A stretch of DNA of 64,000 bases, from contig JAFEUB010000912.1 in NCBI GenBank assembly GCA_024529925.1, forward strand, positions 541,001-605,000, in the 5' to 3' direction. This stretch comes from Ophthalmolycus amberensis (lineage: Eukaryota > Chordata > Actinopteri > Perciformes > Zoarcidae). Under the pieces are notes generated by a model. It saw nothing but the letters and a program-made list of their open reading frames with translations, was not told where the DNA came from and ran no database searches. Shown here piece by piece: positions 14,301 to 27,767 of this stretch. Both the position numbers and the translations under genes were made by a program. The first letter of the stretch is position 1. Every line of letters begins with the position of its first letter.

Positions 14301-17300
14301 GGGGACGAAAACAATGCAGCTCTGGCTGTTGGTCCAGCATCTTCCCTAAACAAGCATGACCTTTCCGAAAGTTCAGGAAGCAGTGGTGTATAGTAACGAA
14401 GTAGAAATACTTCGTTACTGTACTTAAGTAGTTTTTTTGGGTATCTGTACTTTACTTTACTACTTATATTTCTGTTGACTTTTACTTTTACTTCACTACA
14501 TTTTGCAAAGAAAACTGATACTTTTACTCCGATACATTTCCCCTGAAACCTTCGTTACTCGCTACAAAATCAAATCTATCTTGAGAAACAAAATGAATCA
14601 TGAGACCAGCGTCGGGGACTGTGGTGGAACACAGACTGCAAGCCAGCAGGTTTGGTGAATCAGTGGTCCTAGCTTGCAAGTTAAATCATTGGTTAATCAC
14701 GTTAATGCGCAATTGTAAACAAGTGCTCTCAAAGCTGCGGTGTTTTGATTCCCAGGATGCTACATGCTATAAGCTAGCGGGCGACTACCTGAGTATAATT
14801 CCACTCTACGATGACTGATTTCATGATGGAAGCAGAAATGGAAGCACCTGCTACTCCCGCAACAAACTACGGTGGTGACGAAGACCAACACCCGTGGATC
14901 TCTAGCGAGTTAGTGAGCTGAGGAAGTGTTGACAGTTGTGACACCATAGGATTGACGGGAGCCGAGAGAGCGCAGCGTTAGCATTAGCGTTAGCATTAGC
15001 GTTAGCATTAGGGAAATCCTTCGCAGCTGTGTGCAAGCTGTCTGTGACGCTGAACACACCTCTACCTGCCTCAGCGGCCTGTGAAGCATCGCAGGACTAG
15101 TCTTCAGCCCAAGAAGAGCGAGACGGAATTATCGCAATTTTGAAAACCAACTTCTTTTGAAGATGAACAGGACATGTTTCAGTTTCAAGTAATGACTGGG
15201 TTTGAACATTGATCATGTTTTGATATTTGAGTCATGTTGTGGATGATCAGATGGAGTTATGATGGTAGCAGTCGCCCAATTGCAGATTCAGCTTGAGCAA
15301 AACCTTTGCCTATTGTGTTCAAATCAGGCCCAAAGGAGTTTACAAGGCAGGCGTCCTTTCTCCAAACACTGACCTGATGCATGTGGATATTTTTTGCTGA
15401 ACATAATATTATGCATTGGCCCTCTACATCCTCTAGTCTAATGAGCATACTTATAAACGCACTGTTACAACTCCTTCATAGTGTCATATTGCTTTTCGGA
15501 GAATTATGATGATAAGTTCATAGTAGATGCAAAAGTAAACTTATGTACAATATATTATGTTGAACATTGTTGCTCCTGGATGGATCACAGCCAACCCAAT
15601 TATGTTCAACACAGCTCCATGTCCTTGGTCATGGTGGCCACAGGACTTAAAAGAATAAACTTCATAATTCTCAAAATTCTGACCCTTTGCTTTTTTATTA
15701 ACAGCATTTACTTGTACTTTTACTTTCAATGAACAGGTTATGATGTTCATTTAATGTTCAGGTTGTGATGTACATTTAATATCAGAAAATTACTTTTGAT
15801 ACTTAAGTACTTTTGTACTTAAGTACAATAAATATCAGATACTTTAAGACTTTTACTCAAGTAGTATTCTAATAGGTGACTTTTTACTTTTACTGGAGTA
15901 GTTTTCCAGTAAGGTATCTTTACTTTTACTCAAGTATGGCTTTTGAGTACTTTATACACCACTGTCAGGAAGTATAAAACCTGATTACTGAACTGTTCCA
16001 AAATGAAACATAAAAGGTAAAACAATGTGGGGGATGTGGTGAGATTGTGCATAAAGATGCATGTTATGCACTCCACAGTTATCAGCAGACGTTTACCCTT
16101 TCTTAATGATGATGATCACGGCACCCAGCAGAAGGATGAGGACCACCAGGCCTCCAGCGCACACCCCGAGAATGAGGCCCATCTCCTCGGAGTGTTGGGT
16201 AACCTCCAGAGCCTTGCGGTGGTCCTTGCAGGCCGCTAGAAGCAGAGACACAGATGCGCGTTAAAAAAAGGCACAATGCAAATACAGAAGATGAAGGAAC
16301 GAGGCAGAAGGGGCCGAAGAAATGATTCACAGGAAAGTCTGAAGCAAAGAGTGTGAAAAATGTAAATGCAGAGATGGGAAGATTAAAAATTCACAGCTTT
16401 GAAGAACTTATCATTCATGAACACAAAACTCAGAAATGTAGATTTTTCACATGGCACTAAAAACGTTCACAGTGCTTATCCTCACTATTGTGAAGCGATC
16501 CACTGAAGTATGATGATCCTCTAAAAGCCAAAGCTACTTTTCAATAACAGTGGTATTTTGAAATAGCTGGCGACGATGAAAGAGACACACAAATAAAGAC
16601 GCGATGCCTGAAGCAATGTTCATTTTGTCCAACCCAACAAATCTGCAATCCTCAGACACACATAATGACAATTTATGCTTTGGCAAACAAAATGATTGCC
16701 TGCAGAACAAAAGTTTGGTTGTCTGAGAGGTTTCAACTGGTTACTTAGGCTGTTCATGACTCATACGGATGTTTACAGAAATGGAACGGAGATGGGAAAA
16801 TAATGTGATTGCTACAAATTGGTGTAGAAGAAGAAACTATTTCCATGCGAGTTGCAAACATGTCAGAGTGAGACAGGAAACTAATTTGCTAAGATCCATT
16901 AGTCATGTACAAAAAGAGCTTGCAGCACATTGTTCTCCAATCTCTTGTTGAGTTGCACAATCTGACACCTTGTGATATTACAATTGTGCAATTCTGTGAT
17001 ATGCCACATACACTTAATCTTTGAGGTGCATTTCTATCCAATACTGAATTAAACAACATTTTTCCCAGTCACAAGTAATCCATACAGGACTACAGTACAA
17101 TCTCAAGGTGCCCCTGTGTCTGTTGGCTACTGGAAAGGTCGCTATCATAATAGTGGGTTATTAATTTCCCTGGCATAAAGCTTTGTACTTGTGTAAATGG
17201 TGCTGAGCAGTGGGCCTTTCTTTGTCTTGTTCTAGGGGCCCAGTGATCTAGTTTCAGCCTGTCCTCCAGGCCTTGACAGCCCCGAAACGAGCCCTTCTCA

Positions 17301-20300
17301 GTCTATTGGAAAAGCACAAGCTATCTGGAGAGCGGTAGGAGAAGTCAGAGCAGGCCTGGGGATAGAGCTCTATCTTGCAGCCTGCTGGGGAAGAATCAGA
17401 TCTAGGGCAGGGAAAATGAAAACAGAGCCATGTTTTAGCCTGACTATCTGCAGCCCCCGTGGCTGTTTTCATTTTCACTTTCCGGGGTGCTTTACAATCC
17501 TGTACCAAAGTAGGAGAATATTTCATTATTTGGCGGGATTTTTTATTCAATGATGGGTGTTTGGCATATCTGAATGGAGAAAATGAGTCATTGGCTTGAT
17601 ATTTGAAAGGAAGTGTTCCTTCTAAAACTGCTCAGGACGTGGCTTTTTTAATTGCTATCTCTATGTAAGATGTTGTTCCAAAAATGTGACATTTCTCTGT
17701 GTGCTGTTCAGTGTATAGACACCAAGTCTGACAGGTATATTTTACTTTGCAGTACTGGTAGGAGACAGTTTAGTCAGACTGAATCAAAGACGACTTTTTT
17801 GTAGTTTCTATTCACACACAGGGACACGCTATCATCCAACGATTCCTTTATGTCTGTGAGCTACTGTACCTGGAGATAACATCGTTTTCAGCCCGTCTCA
17901 AGGTGCTCCCTTCAAAAAGACAGCCGCAAACTCAGCACTTTCTGTTTATTTTATGCTGTGACTTCATTTAAAATTACACGTTCAAGTGAAATACAGGGGT
18001 GCATTATATTGGCCAGAAATGTAGATGAGCAGGTGAAAAATCAATTTCAGTTTTCTGACATTTTGGACAGATAAGGCGTTTTTGCCACATTTAGCCTCAA
18101 AATTTCTATTAAGCCAAACACGAGCATGAAATAGATTTCCACATGAATCCATGCACCTGCCACCTGCCCGATGGTGGAAATTGGCACTTAGAGGAGAAAT
18201 GGAAGTCCATTGTTGTGTTGAGCCTGCAAGAGGATCCTTAATTAAACTGTCACCTGGAAGTTGAAATGTAATCTCCAGCTTTGTTATCCAAGCCAGAATC
18301 ATTTGCCTCCACTTTGCTTGTGATGGGCTGCTTGATAATAACGGCTTAGGACCCGATGATGCAGAGGCTATGTTAATGGTAGAGGGATCACAGAGATCAC
18401 AAACAGCAACTAAAAAAATCCTCTGACCTGTCGCACCTTGAAATTGGAAATCACCCTGAGAATTTTCTTCCTGCCAATTTGCCTTGCAGGCTCTATTTTT
18501 TTCAGTTACATCATCATGTATGTGGGTGATGCAATGCTGGCAATCTTTTAAATCATTTCTTTCCATTGTGCACTTTTCTTTCTCTTTCTCTCTGGTCTTT
18601 CTATTTCTATGTTATTGTTAATATCTTACCTGTTTATTATTTTAACTGTTAGAGCTCCATTGTGCATTTCTTTCTTCCTTCCGTTGCTTAGTGTCAAAGA
18701 AAAGAGGCAAGCACACTGAAAAGCCCATTGGTGTGAAAAAGCATAATTAATCAATGCCCAACCGGGTGTCTGTGTGGGGCAGATGGAGTGAGACGCTGAG
18801 CTGAAATGGCTGGCCTTGCCTTTTGGCTGTATGCTTGAGGAGAGCCTCATCTCTTTCATTTTTCAATCACAAAAATAGGCCTTCACCAAAAAAAGACACC
18901 CCGCCAAGACAATTTACTTGCAAGGCTCTGCTTACTGTTGCGGTGCTATGATAACTATGAATACATGACTTTTATTCACCATGATCTGACAGTGTACTAC
19001 AGCAAGAAGGGCTCTCCTGCCATCAGGACTTAGAGTCAATTTCCCTGCCCTTTTCATGTCCCCTTGAATCCAAAAACTGAGGCATAGAAGAGGGAGGGGG
19101 AGGGGGGGGGGGATTTCTCATACTGATAGGCCAAGGTAGCTCCATCTGGAAGTTTTGATCTGGAGGACCCTCCTGGACCTTGTTGATGTCAAAGCCATCA
19201 CATGTAGCTGTGTAGTCGGCTGCTGATGAGAACAAAGAGACTGCCTTTGATATAGTGTGTCCCAGCGTCTGCCCCCAAACAAACAGGATGAAAGCCTGAC
19301 CTTAAATCCCTCCCTGCTTGTTGCCCTTTTCTCAGAGGCACACTGCTAAACAACAGGGACCAGTCAGAGAAAAATTCTCCAGATCCCCACCTTTGTACTT
19401 GAGAGAGAGGTGAGTATTGACTGCAGTATTGACTAAACTAAACAATACTGTTAAAACCACACTCTTAATTCCTGATCTAACGACAATGAGAGAGTAGACG
19501 ACATCGCAAAGCACTCAGAAACGATGCAGGGAAATGAATTCAAGGTCACAGTGTTTGTGGGAGGAGAGATATTCATGTTGAATTACCTTTGCGAGCTATA
19601 CGGATGCAGTTTATTCTGGATTCCTGAAAGAGAAAGAAAGACATCAGAGGGGAGGGTGTCGCTTTGCATTTTGCATAAAAGAGATGTGATAAAGGAAAAG
19701 AGGATGACGTGAAATACTGAGCTGAGACACAGATGTATATATCACATTGAAAATATGACCACAGTCGATAAAAACGCACTCGGGATGAACATTAAAGCCT
19801 GATGTTACAGAGTGAACAGGTGAGGACCACATCTGGAACCACAGAGTTGTCTCCCCTTTCTGTTGTTTCTACCCTGACTAAATATTCAAATGACTAAACA
19901 TGAGTGGGTTGCACTACGCTTCTCTGGAAAAAAAAAAAATAGCATAATTTACTTTTTGACAGAGACAAAGATAAACTATACAGGAAAAAAATATTCAGAC
20001 AAAAAGGACAAAACAGCTCAGAGTTAAAAGTCCTATTGATGATGAGTTTACAAAGTGTTTCAAATCGGAGTTGTGGTGAAATGTTTGAGAAGGAGATCAG
20101 ATATTCTCGCTGAAGGACAAAATATGAGAGTTGAAAGGGAGAGAGCATAATTAAGAGGAGGGATTCAGACCAGTGCACGACTATGAAAAGGAATTCATTT
20201 TATTCAAATTTCACTGATGACATCTCAGTATTATGAAAAGGACCTTTGTCAAACAGCACTAATGAGATCCAAGACTGTAATCCAATTCCATCCTGCCACC

Positions 20301-23300
20301 ACTTGGAGGACAGGCATTATCAAATTAAGATTTACAGATGCTAATTCAGGCATTATGGGACAATTATGCAAATGTTCACATTCGGAAATGAACAAAGAGC
20401 ACTTTCCTCAAACTCCAGTTCAATAGCTTTTTTTTCTTTTTTTAATTGAAAATCCATTTCACACTGACAAACACTTAAACAAGTTCTTAACAAGCTCTCT
20501 AAAAATACAGCCCCGGGTAGTACACAAACATGTTGTTTGTCAGACAGACTGTCATTATATTTTCACAAACAAACCGCCAGGAGTCATATAATATATTTTT
20601 TCTTCAAATAAATGCTATTTGTTGTATCTGTACTGTGAGTTATCAGAAAGAAACTCTATTGACAGTACAGCCTGGTAAAATCCAATGTAGCAATTGTCAG
20701 TACATTGCCTTTTCATTTAATAACTATTCTTTTTAGATTTTTTCAGTTCAGTGGTGGAAAGTCAGAAAGTTTATTAAAAAATAATTCAAGTAAAATTTTG
20801 AATGTAAGACACACGCATACATATCTATATATGTATATTCCTGATACGTTCTTTATTCAGTCCTTATTAAATCACAATTTTGCGTAACGTATCGTAACAT
20901 CACGCTCAGCAATGCCAACATGCTATGCAGGTATAATCTCCACCATGCTGACCCTTATTCTACCATGCCAACATATCATAGTTAGACATTTGGTCATAAG
21001 CCAAAATATTGGACCTGATGAAGGTGCTTGGTGAAAAGTTTAGGGAAGTAAAAAGGCTAAAAACTGAATTCTCAAATCCTGGTTGAATATCTTTTTGTAA
21101 ATCTAAGCTGCGTGAACTAATGACCCTCTATTCTGTTATATTGTGGCAAATATTTTTGTTGTGATACACTTTGAAAGCATTACTTCAAGTCAAGAAGTAG
21201 TATTGCTACTTGCGTGACTTTAAGGTTCTCTATTATATATTCTGAACCTTAATACAGCAGAAAATAACGATTGGCTCTGTAACGTTATAGTGGAGACATG
21301 TCTACCTGAGCAGAGAGTGAAATCGCTCTCCCTCCGTGTGTGTTGTTATCAGAGTTTCTCTGTGCTTTGCCGGCCGCGCGTGCCTTATAGTGCATGTGAG
21401 AGTGCCCCACTGGCTAGGTCATGGCTGCTGCTCTACGCTGCACTCGTACAGCGGTTCCAGCTGATAATGCCATCTCGACCCAATGGGTCTGTGCAAAAAT
21501 GTAGAAGCCACCCTCCACCCTCCGGTTCCCCCACGTTTACCACGGTTAGCTCTCTCAGCACTGCTGCTGTTGTTCGCATTGTTACTGCTGTTAGCACAAT
21601 TAGCGGCAAGCCAGCGGCTCAGCTGTCGCCATGTTGAGAGCTGTGCAGAGGCAATAGATCAGCTCAGAATTTCATATTGAGCCTTGAGCAATTTGATTAA
21701 TTAATAATAATTAATCAAATACTTATTTATTTGATTCATTAATAATAATTAATCAAATTGCTTTATATTGTATTTTTTACTGTATGTGACTATGAGCCTG
21801 ACTCATTTATAGGAAACATTATCCATCAAAAAAAAAAAGCTGACTCATCTGAACCTGCCTCTTAGAGACGGCATTTGAAACCTTACATTCAATCATTACT
21901 TGCTTTGGCAAATTAAGACAGAGCACATTTTTACTTATATTTACTCTGATGGTAAGAAATAGGCTGTTGTGATGGATAGACGCAAATCTCTGTAGCATGC
22001 ACATTTGAATGGTTGTGTGCCGGCTCAGCAGAAGAGCTGATAGGCCAGCTCCAGATTGTGGGACACACATCACACGTCTGGCCGTGCTGTGCCAGTCACG
22101 CCAGAGGCGCTGGTGGTTCCTGGCAGCTCTAAATACAAAACTCAAATACCAAATGCCAAGCGGGGCTCTACGGCACACACTCAAGGTTTTACAGTGTGTG
22201 TGCTTGTGCGTGTGAAGTTGGGAGATGTAAGTGTAAATGTTATAAATGACTATAATGTGACCTGCAAAGCTACAGTGTATCCACAGTATTTCAAGTACCT
22301 CTTTAGATGAATCCATCAAAGCAATTAGAGAGGCTTGACAGTCACTCTCCAGATAATTAGCATGGGTAAATGCCAAATATTATGGGCCCCATATACTGTT
22401 CAAACTATTCCGACTGCTGTCACAGTTGTTGCGGATTAGAGGCAATGTTATTTCACACAAACACATTCCGGAAAAAAAAAAAATCACACTTAAACTGACG
22501 CAGACTTTGATTTAATGCACTAAATAATTAAATACAGAGGCTGACAATTTATATTTTGATAAGGTGCTCAGGGTGCAAATTCCTTGAATGCCAAAATGCC
22601 AAATATGCCAACTTTATCACCACTTCCATATGCAGAAACCCTTATCTGCAATTGTTTTATCCAAGTAAATATGTGACGGCTTTTAATGCCAGCTACCCTT
22701 TCAGTTCAAGAGCAGGTGACAGTCTTTTTCCCATTTTTCCACAATGAGTGGGCATAAGGTAATTGTGTTTTCATCTTCTGAATAAAATCCCCAAAACTAC
22801 TATAATAAATACCCCACAGTACATAAATATGCTAAATGCATTCATGCTCCTTTCATTTAGAATGCTAAAATTCTCTTTTTTGGCCTACATTTGTGTGACA
22901 AAGTGAGCACAGTGTTAAAATGTAAAAGCCCTGAAATACATAATTGCACACAGAGGATAAGCAGGAATACAAAACACAAAGGAAGACACAAAATAGCACA
23001 AAACACATTACGCAATTATAGCATTCCAGTCCATACAGGCTGCTCGAGTCAAATCTTAACATCTGCTTTGTGGTTTTAATAGACTCTCTCATTAACACTT
23101 GTAAATAAATCTGTAATGTTAATAATATCCTTAACAGGCAAGAAAAGGGCATCAGCGTCATACTGTATAATTTTGTTGGACTGTTAGTTTAATTGCTGTT
23201 ATGTTATGCTCTGTTATGTTATCTTGGTTTATATAATCAGCACTTTTTCATGCGTCAGTTCATGTTGTCACAGCAGTGCTGCGACATGTCTTCTATGCCT

Positions 23301-26300
23301 TGCTGTTGATTGGTTATATGCCTAGCAACTAGCTGCCCCTCAGCAGTGCTGAACTGATTAAATTGAGCTAAATCCCAAGTGTTTTAGCTGACATCGCTAG
23401 CAAATTTTAAAAAAGAAAGTATTGTGCCTAAAAAAGAGCAAACGTCACACCCACAACACATACTTTGCATTGACAGAGGTGTGATGTCTGAAACACTGAC
23501 CCGACAATAAAGCAGCATCTAAATTTACATTTTGTGACTAAAACATTTTGTGCAGCCATGAAAATGAAGTTCCTTCCCTGCCAGCACTATGTTGTTCCTT
23601 CAAAGGAATGGTTTCAGCACTGTAGTACCAACACAGGACTCATGGCCTGATTTCTGTGACTGTTACTGTATTTTCAGGCGACGGCAGCAGTGTTTGAAAG
23701 AGTGGGGACAGTGTTGGCTGTGTGATTTGGCACTGTGCTTCCACTCATTGTGGGTCATGGATGCTGGCCTCCTGCCAGGCAAAACAAAACCTAATCCCAT
23801 CCGCCGGTAAAGCCAGGCCTCCCCGATCTAATCCCATGCTTAGTAGCCTAGTTGTGTGAAGTGCTCACACTGCACTACCTCTGTGTGTTTCTCCACTGGG
23901 TTGGAAAAAGATCCTACTGGTGTCCATGGCATGGGACTTTAACCACCGACAGGACATGAAAAGTCGCACAGACCAGTAACCCAGCTTGCATGTATTTACT
24001 CCCAGATGATGATCACACAAGGCTTCATTACCTACGGCAAGAGCGCTCAGCTCAGTCTGTGAAGATGAAAGCAGCAGCTTTCTGCCCCTGATCATCTGCA
24101 CCTGTGCCCAATTATCTTTAAGTAATTGCCTCACCCAGGTAGCAGCTCTTCCTGTAATGGAATTTGGAAAGGTTATGTGGCGTCCTCTGGGTATGACTTG
24201 AGACTGGAGGGCTTTGTGTGCACAAGAGTGTTGAATTGGAATGAAGCAACAAACAGCAAAACTTTGTAAAATAACACCCTGCTTCTCAACTAACAAGGTC
24301 TACCACCAGGATTCACAAAGGTTTCTGTTATTTGGACACAAACCCTGAAATGTAAAAGATTTAAGCCAGGCTTACCTCGGTCTAAAAATACTGAACTGAT
24401 TAGGTACATAAAGAAAGAGACGAATAGATAAGGACGTTAATGAAAGGGCCATTGAACGAAGGACACGAGGCAACAACAAAAGGACAAAAAGAAAGGAATA
24501 GGACAGAATAGGAAAAGCCATGTGAAGTGAAGTGCGTTGTTGACTCTGAGTAATTCCAGCTAATCACATCTTTGCTAGCTGTAAGTAATTGCAAATAATT
24601 CCCTGTTACACCGCCAGCTCAATATGTTTTCATCCAACAACCCCATTCATGGAACAAATACTCTTTCAAGGGTTGTGAGCCCAGACAATGCCAACTTTCC
24701 TACAGACACAACCATAGCATTAGTAAATACAGATACTCATTAGCAACACTCCTCATTATGCTGAACACTACTGTCTACATCAAGTGCTGCCAGATCTTCC
24801 GCACCACTGGTGGGAGTTAACAGTCACTCACCCCTCTGAAGTTGCTCATAGCCTGGAAGTAGACAAGGTAGCTTTTGCGTGGGTCCAACGGGCTGTTCCA
24901 GTAGCCGTTGTAAGTGTGATTGTCTCCCACGGTGAAGGGACTGGCCTCTGGGAGGCTGCTGGGCGGCAGCTCAGCTGTGTAGTAGTGTGGTGTGCCCCGG
25001 GCCTGCGCCTCACCGTGGGACATGGGCAATGGGAAACACTCCTGAAGCCCCAACTCTCGCTTTACTTTCTTCACTGTTTCCTCTTCAACCACCACCTGGT
25101 ATGTACTGGACACAGAGTGGATGTGCACCGTAAGCAAGCCATGTTTAGCGTTTAAAAAAAAGATCTAATACATTTTATGTACATTTGAGATGATTTTCTC
25201 ACCTGACAGGTGCCCCTCTGCCTTGGGCGGGGCGCAACAGGACAGTAATGGTGCTCTCTGTCTCACTCAGGGGGGACGGCATGTCTCCGTAATCAAACGT
25301 CGGAGCTGAGGACACAGAAACGAACATATTGGCTTACCCAGTGTTTCGTTCAGTCTACCTTAATCCATTTTTAACATACGTCTCTGCTTCCTCATGAACA
25401 TGCTCAGCCCCTCAATATCTTGTGAAACTGAAAGACCTCTTAGAGCTATCCCTCCCTCAATATATACCCAATACCCATATCCTCATATTGAGTACACCGT
25501 CTGAATTTCTCTTCTAGTCGTCTTGGATACAAGACCAATTAAGCCTTATGTGTGTGACGCTGAATTGACCGGGTTTCTCATTTGAAAGGTTTTGGCCAAA
25601 GTCCTTCGCCTGATATGTGGTGGCACATTTCTTTAATATCTAAGTCACTTAGCGAGGGGAACGAGAGCAAACTATTCATGAGGAAACAATGATTATCTTA
25701 TTAAAAAGTGGTTTGCTCACACCGCAGCAGAGAAGGGCTGACATCAATTAAGGTGAGGCATTAAGGGAAACTCAATGTGCATTTGTTGACATTAAAGGTC
25801 TGTTGAGGTTTGTGAAACTAAAAGAGGGTTTGATGCCTGCTGCCAGATAATGTCGGTTTGAAGGATGGTTGTGTATCGGCCACAGTGGTGCTCACGTCTT
25901 TACGTGTATGTGCGAATGAGGAAATGTGTGTAGTTGGATACTCTGCGGTGGGTATTGCTTGAAGATGCTGACAGTAGTAGCTGTTGAAAGGTGTTCAGTG
26001 TTTGCGAGCTGTCAGTGCCGATGTGAGAGACACTCAGTGTAAGTGAATGTTCTGCACCGTGGGCCAGTGGAGGAGGTTGAGGGTGATCGGCAAAGACTTT
26101 TAGACTGTATCTGCGGTCTGGCTTTGTGCTGGCGTTCTGTTTGACATACAGCCAAGTAAGCAGTGATTGTGCTCTAAATCTATAATTAAACTAACCGGGC
26201 CCCTTTGTAAAGAGATGGGACAGAAGGAGTGAATAAATGTGTGAGCGAGAAAGGGTGGGAGTGGCTGTGCTGTGCGTTCCTAAGGGGTGTAATCCCATCC

Positions 26301-27722
26301 CTTAACAAGCACAAATGCATCATTAAGAGGAAATAGAAACACCGATGCTGGTTTTCTATCACCAGTAATAAGCTCTGAGACTCTCGAAAGTGACACTCTG
26401 GTCCCAAGGATGTACTGCATCTTTCTTTATGCATAATATACAGCAGTGTCCCCTCTGCTTCCTACGAGTTAATTTATGTCTTGAGGACTGGGAGATGACA
26501 GCGTGTCATTAGTTTGGGGAGGCAATGGAAAATAGCTCTTACACTCTGGGAGCAGTAGTTTTGCCTCCGTGAGAGAAGAAAGACGCGCAGGTCAAAAGAG
26601 AGAAAACTTGGATCCTAATTACAGCGCGCAGTGGGTGAAGTCTGGTGATGTACCTGCAAGGTGCATCAGTGATAGGTGGTGATGGCACAGGCGCTATATG
26701 GAGAGGCTGCCTTTTTCCATTTCTATTTTACAATCTGACGGCAGCTTTCACACTCCCTCGCAAGCACACATGCTCAGCTTCTACCTGAGATGTTAGTGGT
26801 GATTTCAGTGAGGGCGGTCTGCCCAAAGCCCTTGACTGTGCGGGCTCGAACTGAGATGAGGTAAGTTGTTCCCGGGTGGAGGTTGGAGAACATGTGGTAG
26901 GTCTCATTCTTCAACTTGGACACAGTTCTTCTCGGCCCCGGGACGTTGATGCCTGGATCAGACGACTCAATGCTCTGGTAACTTATCTGTTGAAAACAAG
27001 ATGGTGTCAGGGTAACATCATAAAAACCAGAGTCACCTTAGCACTGACTGTAAGCCTCATTATAGTAGCTGCTGACAAATTTCAAGTGATAGATTCATAC
27101 TGATCTGCAGAGGTCATAAACTCAAACAGCTCCGTCATAAAAAGTAATTTGACTGTTTGATTGATACGATTCACTTCACTCAGAAATTAATTTGCTTCTC
27201 TAAATCAATTGCTAATTGCGCGTGTGTCTTTATAGTTTTATATGAATACTGTAGGACTTGATTGGCATTGCCACTGTTAAGTCAAAGTCATAAGCAACCT
27301 GGAGTTTTTCAAAAAGTGTTGCGAGTGGTAAATGATTGTCTGACGGAGTAATGCATGTTAAAGGCCATGGACCGAGAACACCACGCACGCAGTAAAAAGT
27401 GAATTCAAGTGTTGGAATCAAAAGCGCTGAGTGTTTATGAGTTTAATTAACTCTTTAATTAAAACTCTAGAATTGCTGTTCATGAGTGTCCTTTAAAAGC
27501 AAACTATTTGATAAAGTTTCTCCTCAAGAGGTGATTGGCCTTGCCTCCACAGTACTCTCATGAGAATTTCCACTTGTCCTCTGTGAAATAGTGGAGAGGT
27601 AAATGAGACGACCTTACTGCAATCAGACACGGGTGAATGTATAAGGATATACAGTACATTAGGGCTGGGACAGATCCACTTTATTCAAGGAATGAACACA
27701 CAGTCACTGCTCATATGCATGT

Positions 27723-27767
<45 letters not shown>

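Larger units (their letters stand above)
13526..16096 (-). other. ptpru: ptpru intron 14
   Basis: Intron of 2,571 bp between the membrane exon and the microexon. More than half of it is one hAT-type element (14381-15964). Confidence 0.88.

Noticed and set aside
16103..16330. 75-codon minus-strand frame over the membrane exon
   Set aside because: It is a different frame from the one that encodes the transmembrane helix and matches PTPRU.
17982..18566. 194-codon minus-strand frame in intron 13
   Set aside because: No recognised domain or repeat, and it is not needed for the ptpru frame. A frame of this length is plausible by chance in 64 kb.
21819..22376. 185-codon minus-strand frame in intron 12
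   Set aside because: Composition and content look non-coding and no domain is visible; treated as chance.
23865..24296. 143-codon minus-strand frame in intron 12
   Set aside because: No domain, signal peptide or membrane segment; treated as chance.
24784..25155. Plus-strand 123-codon frame
   Set aside because: It is the antisense of ptpru exon 12.
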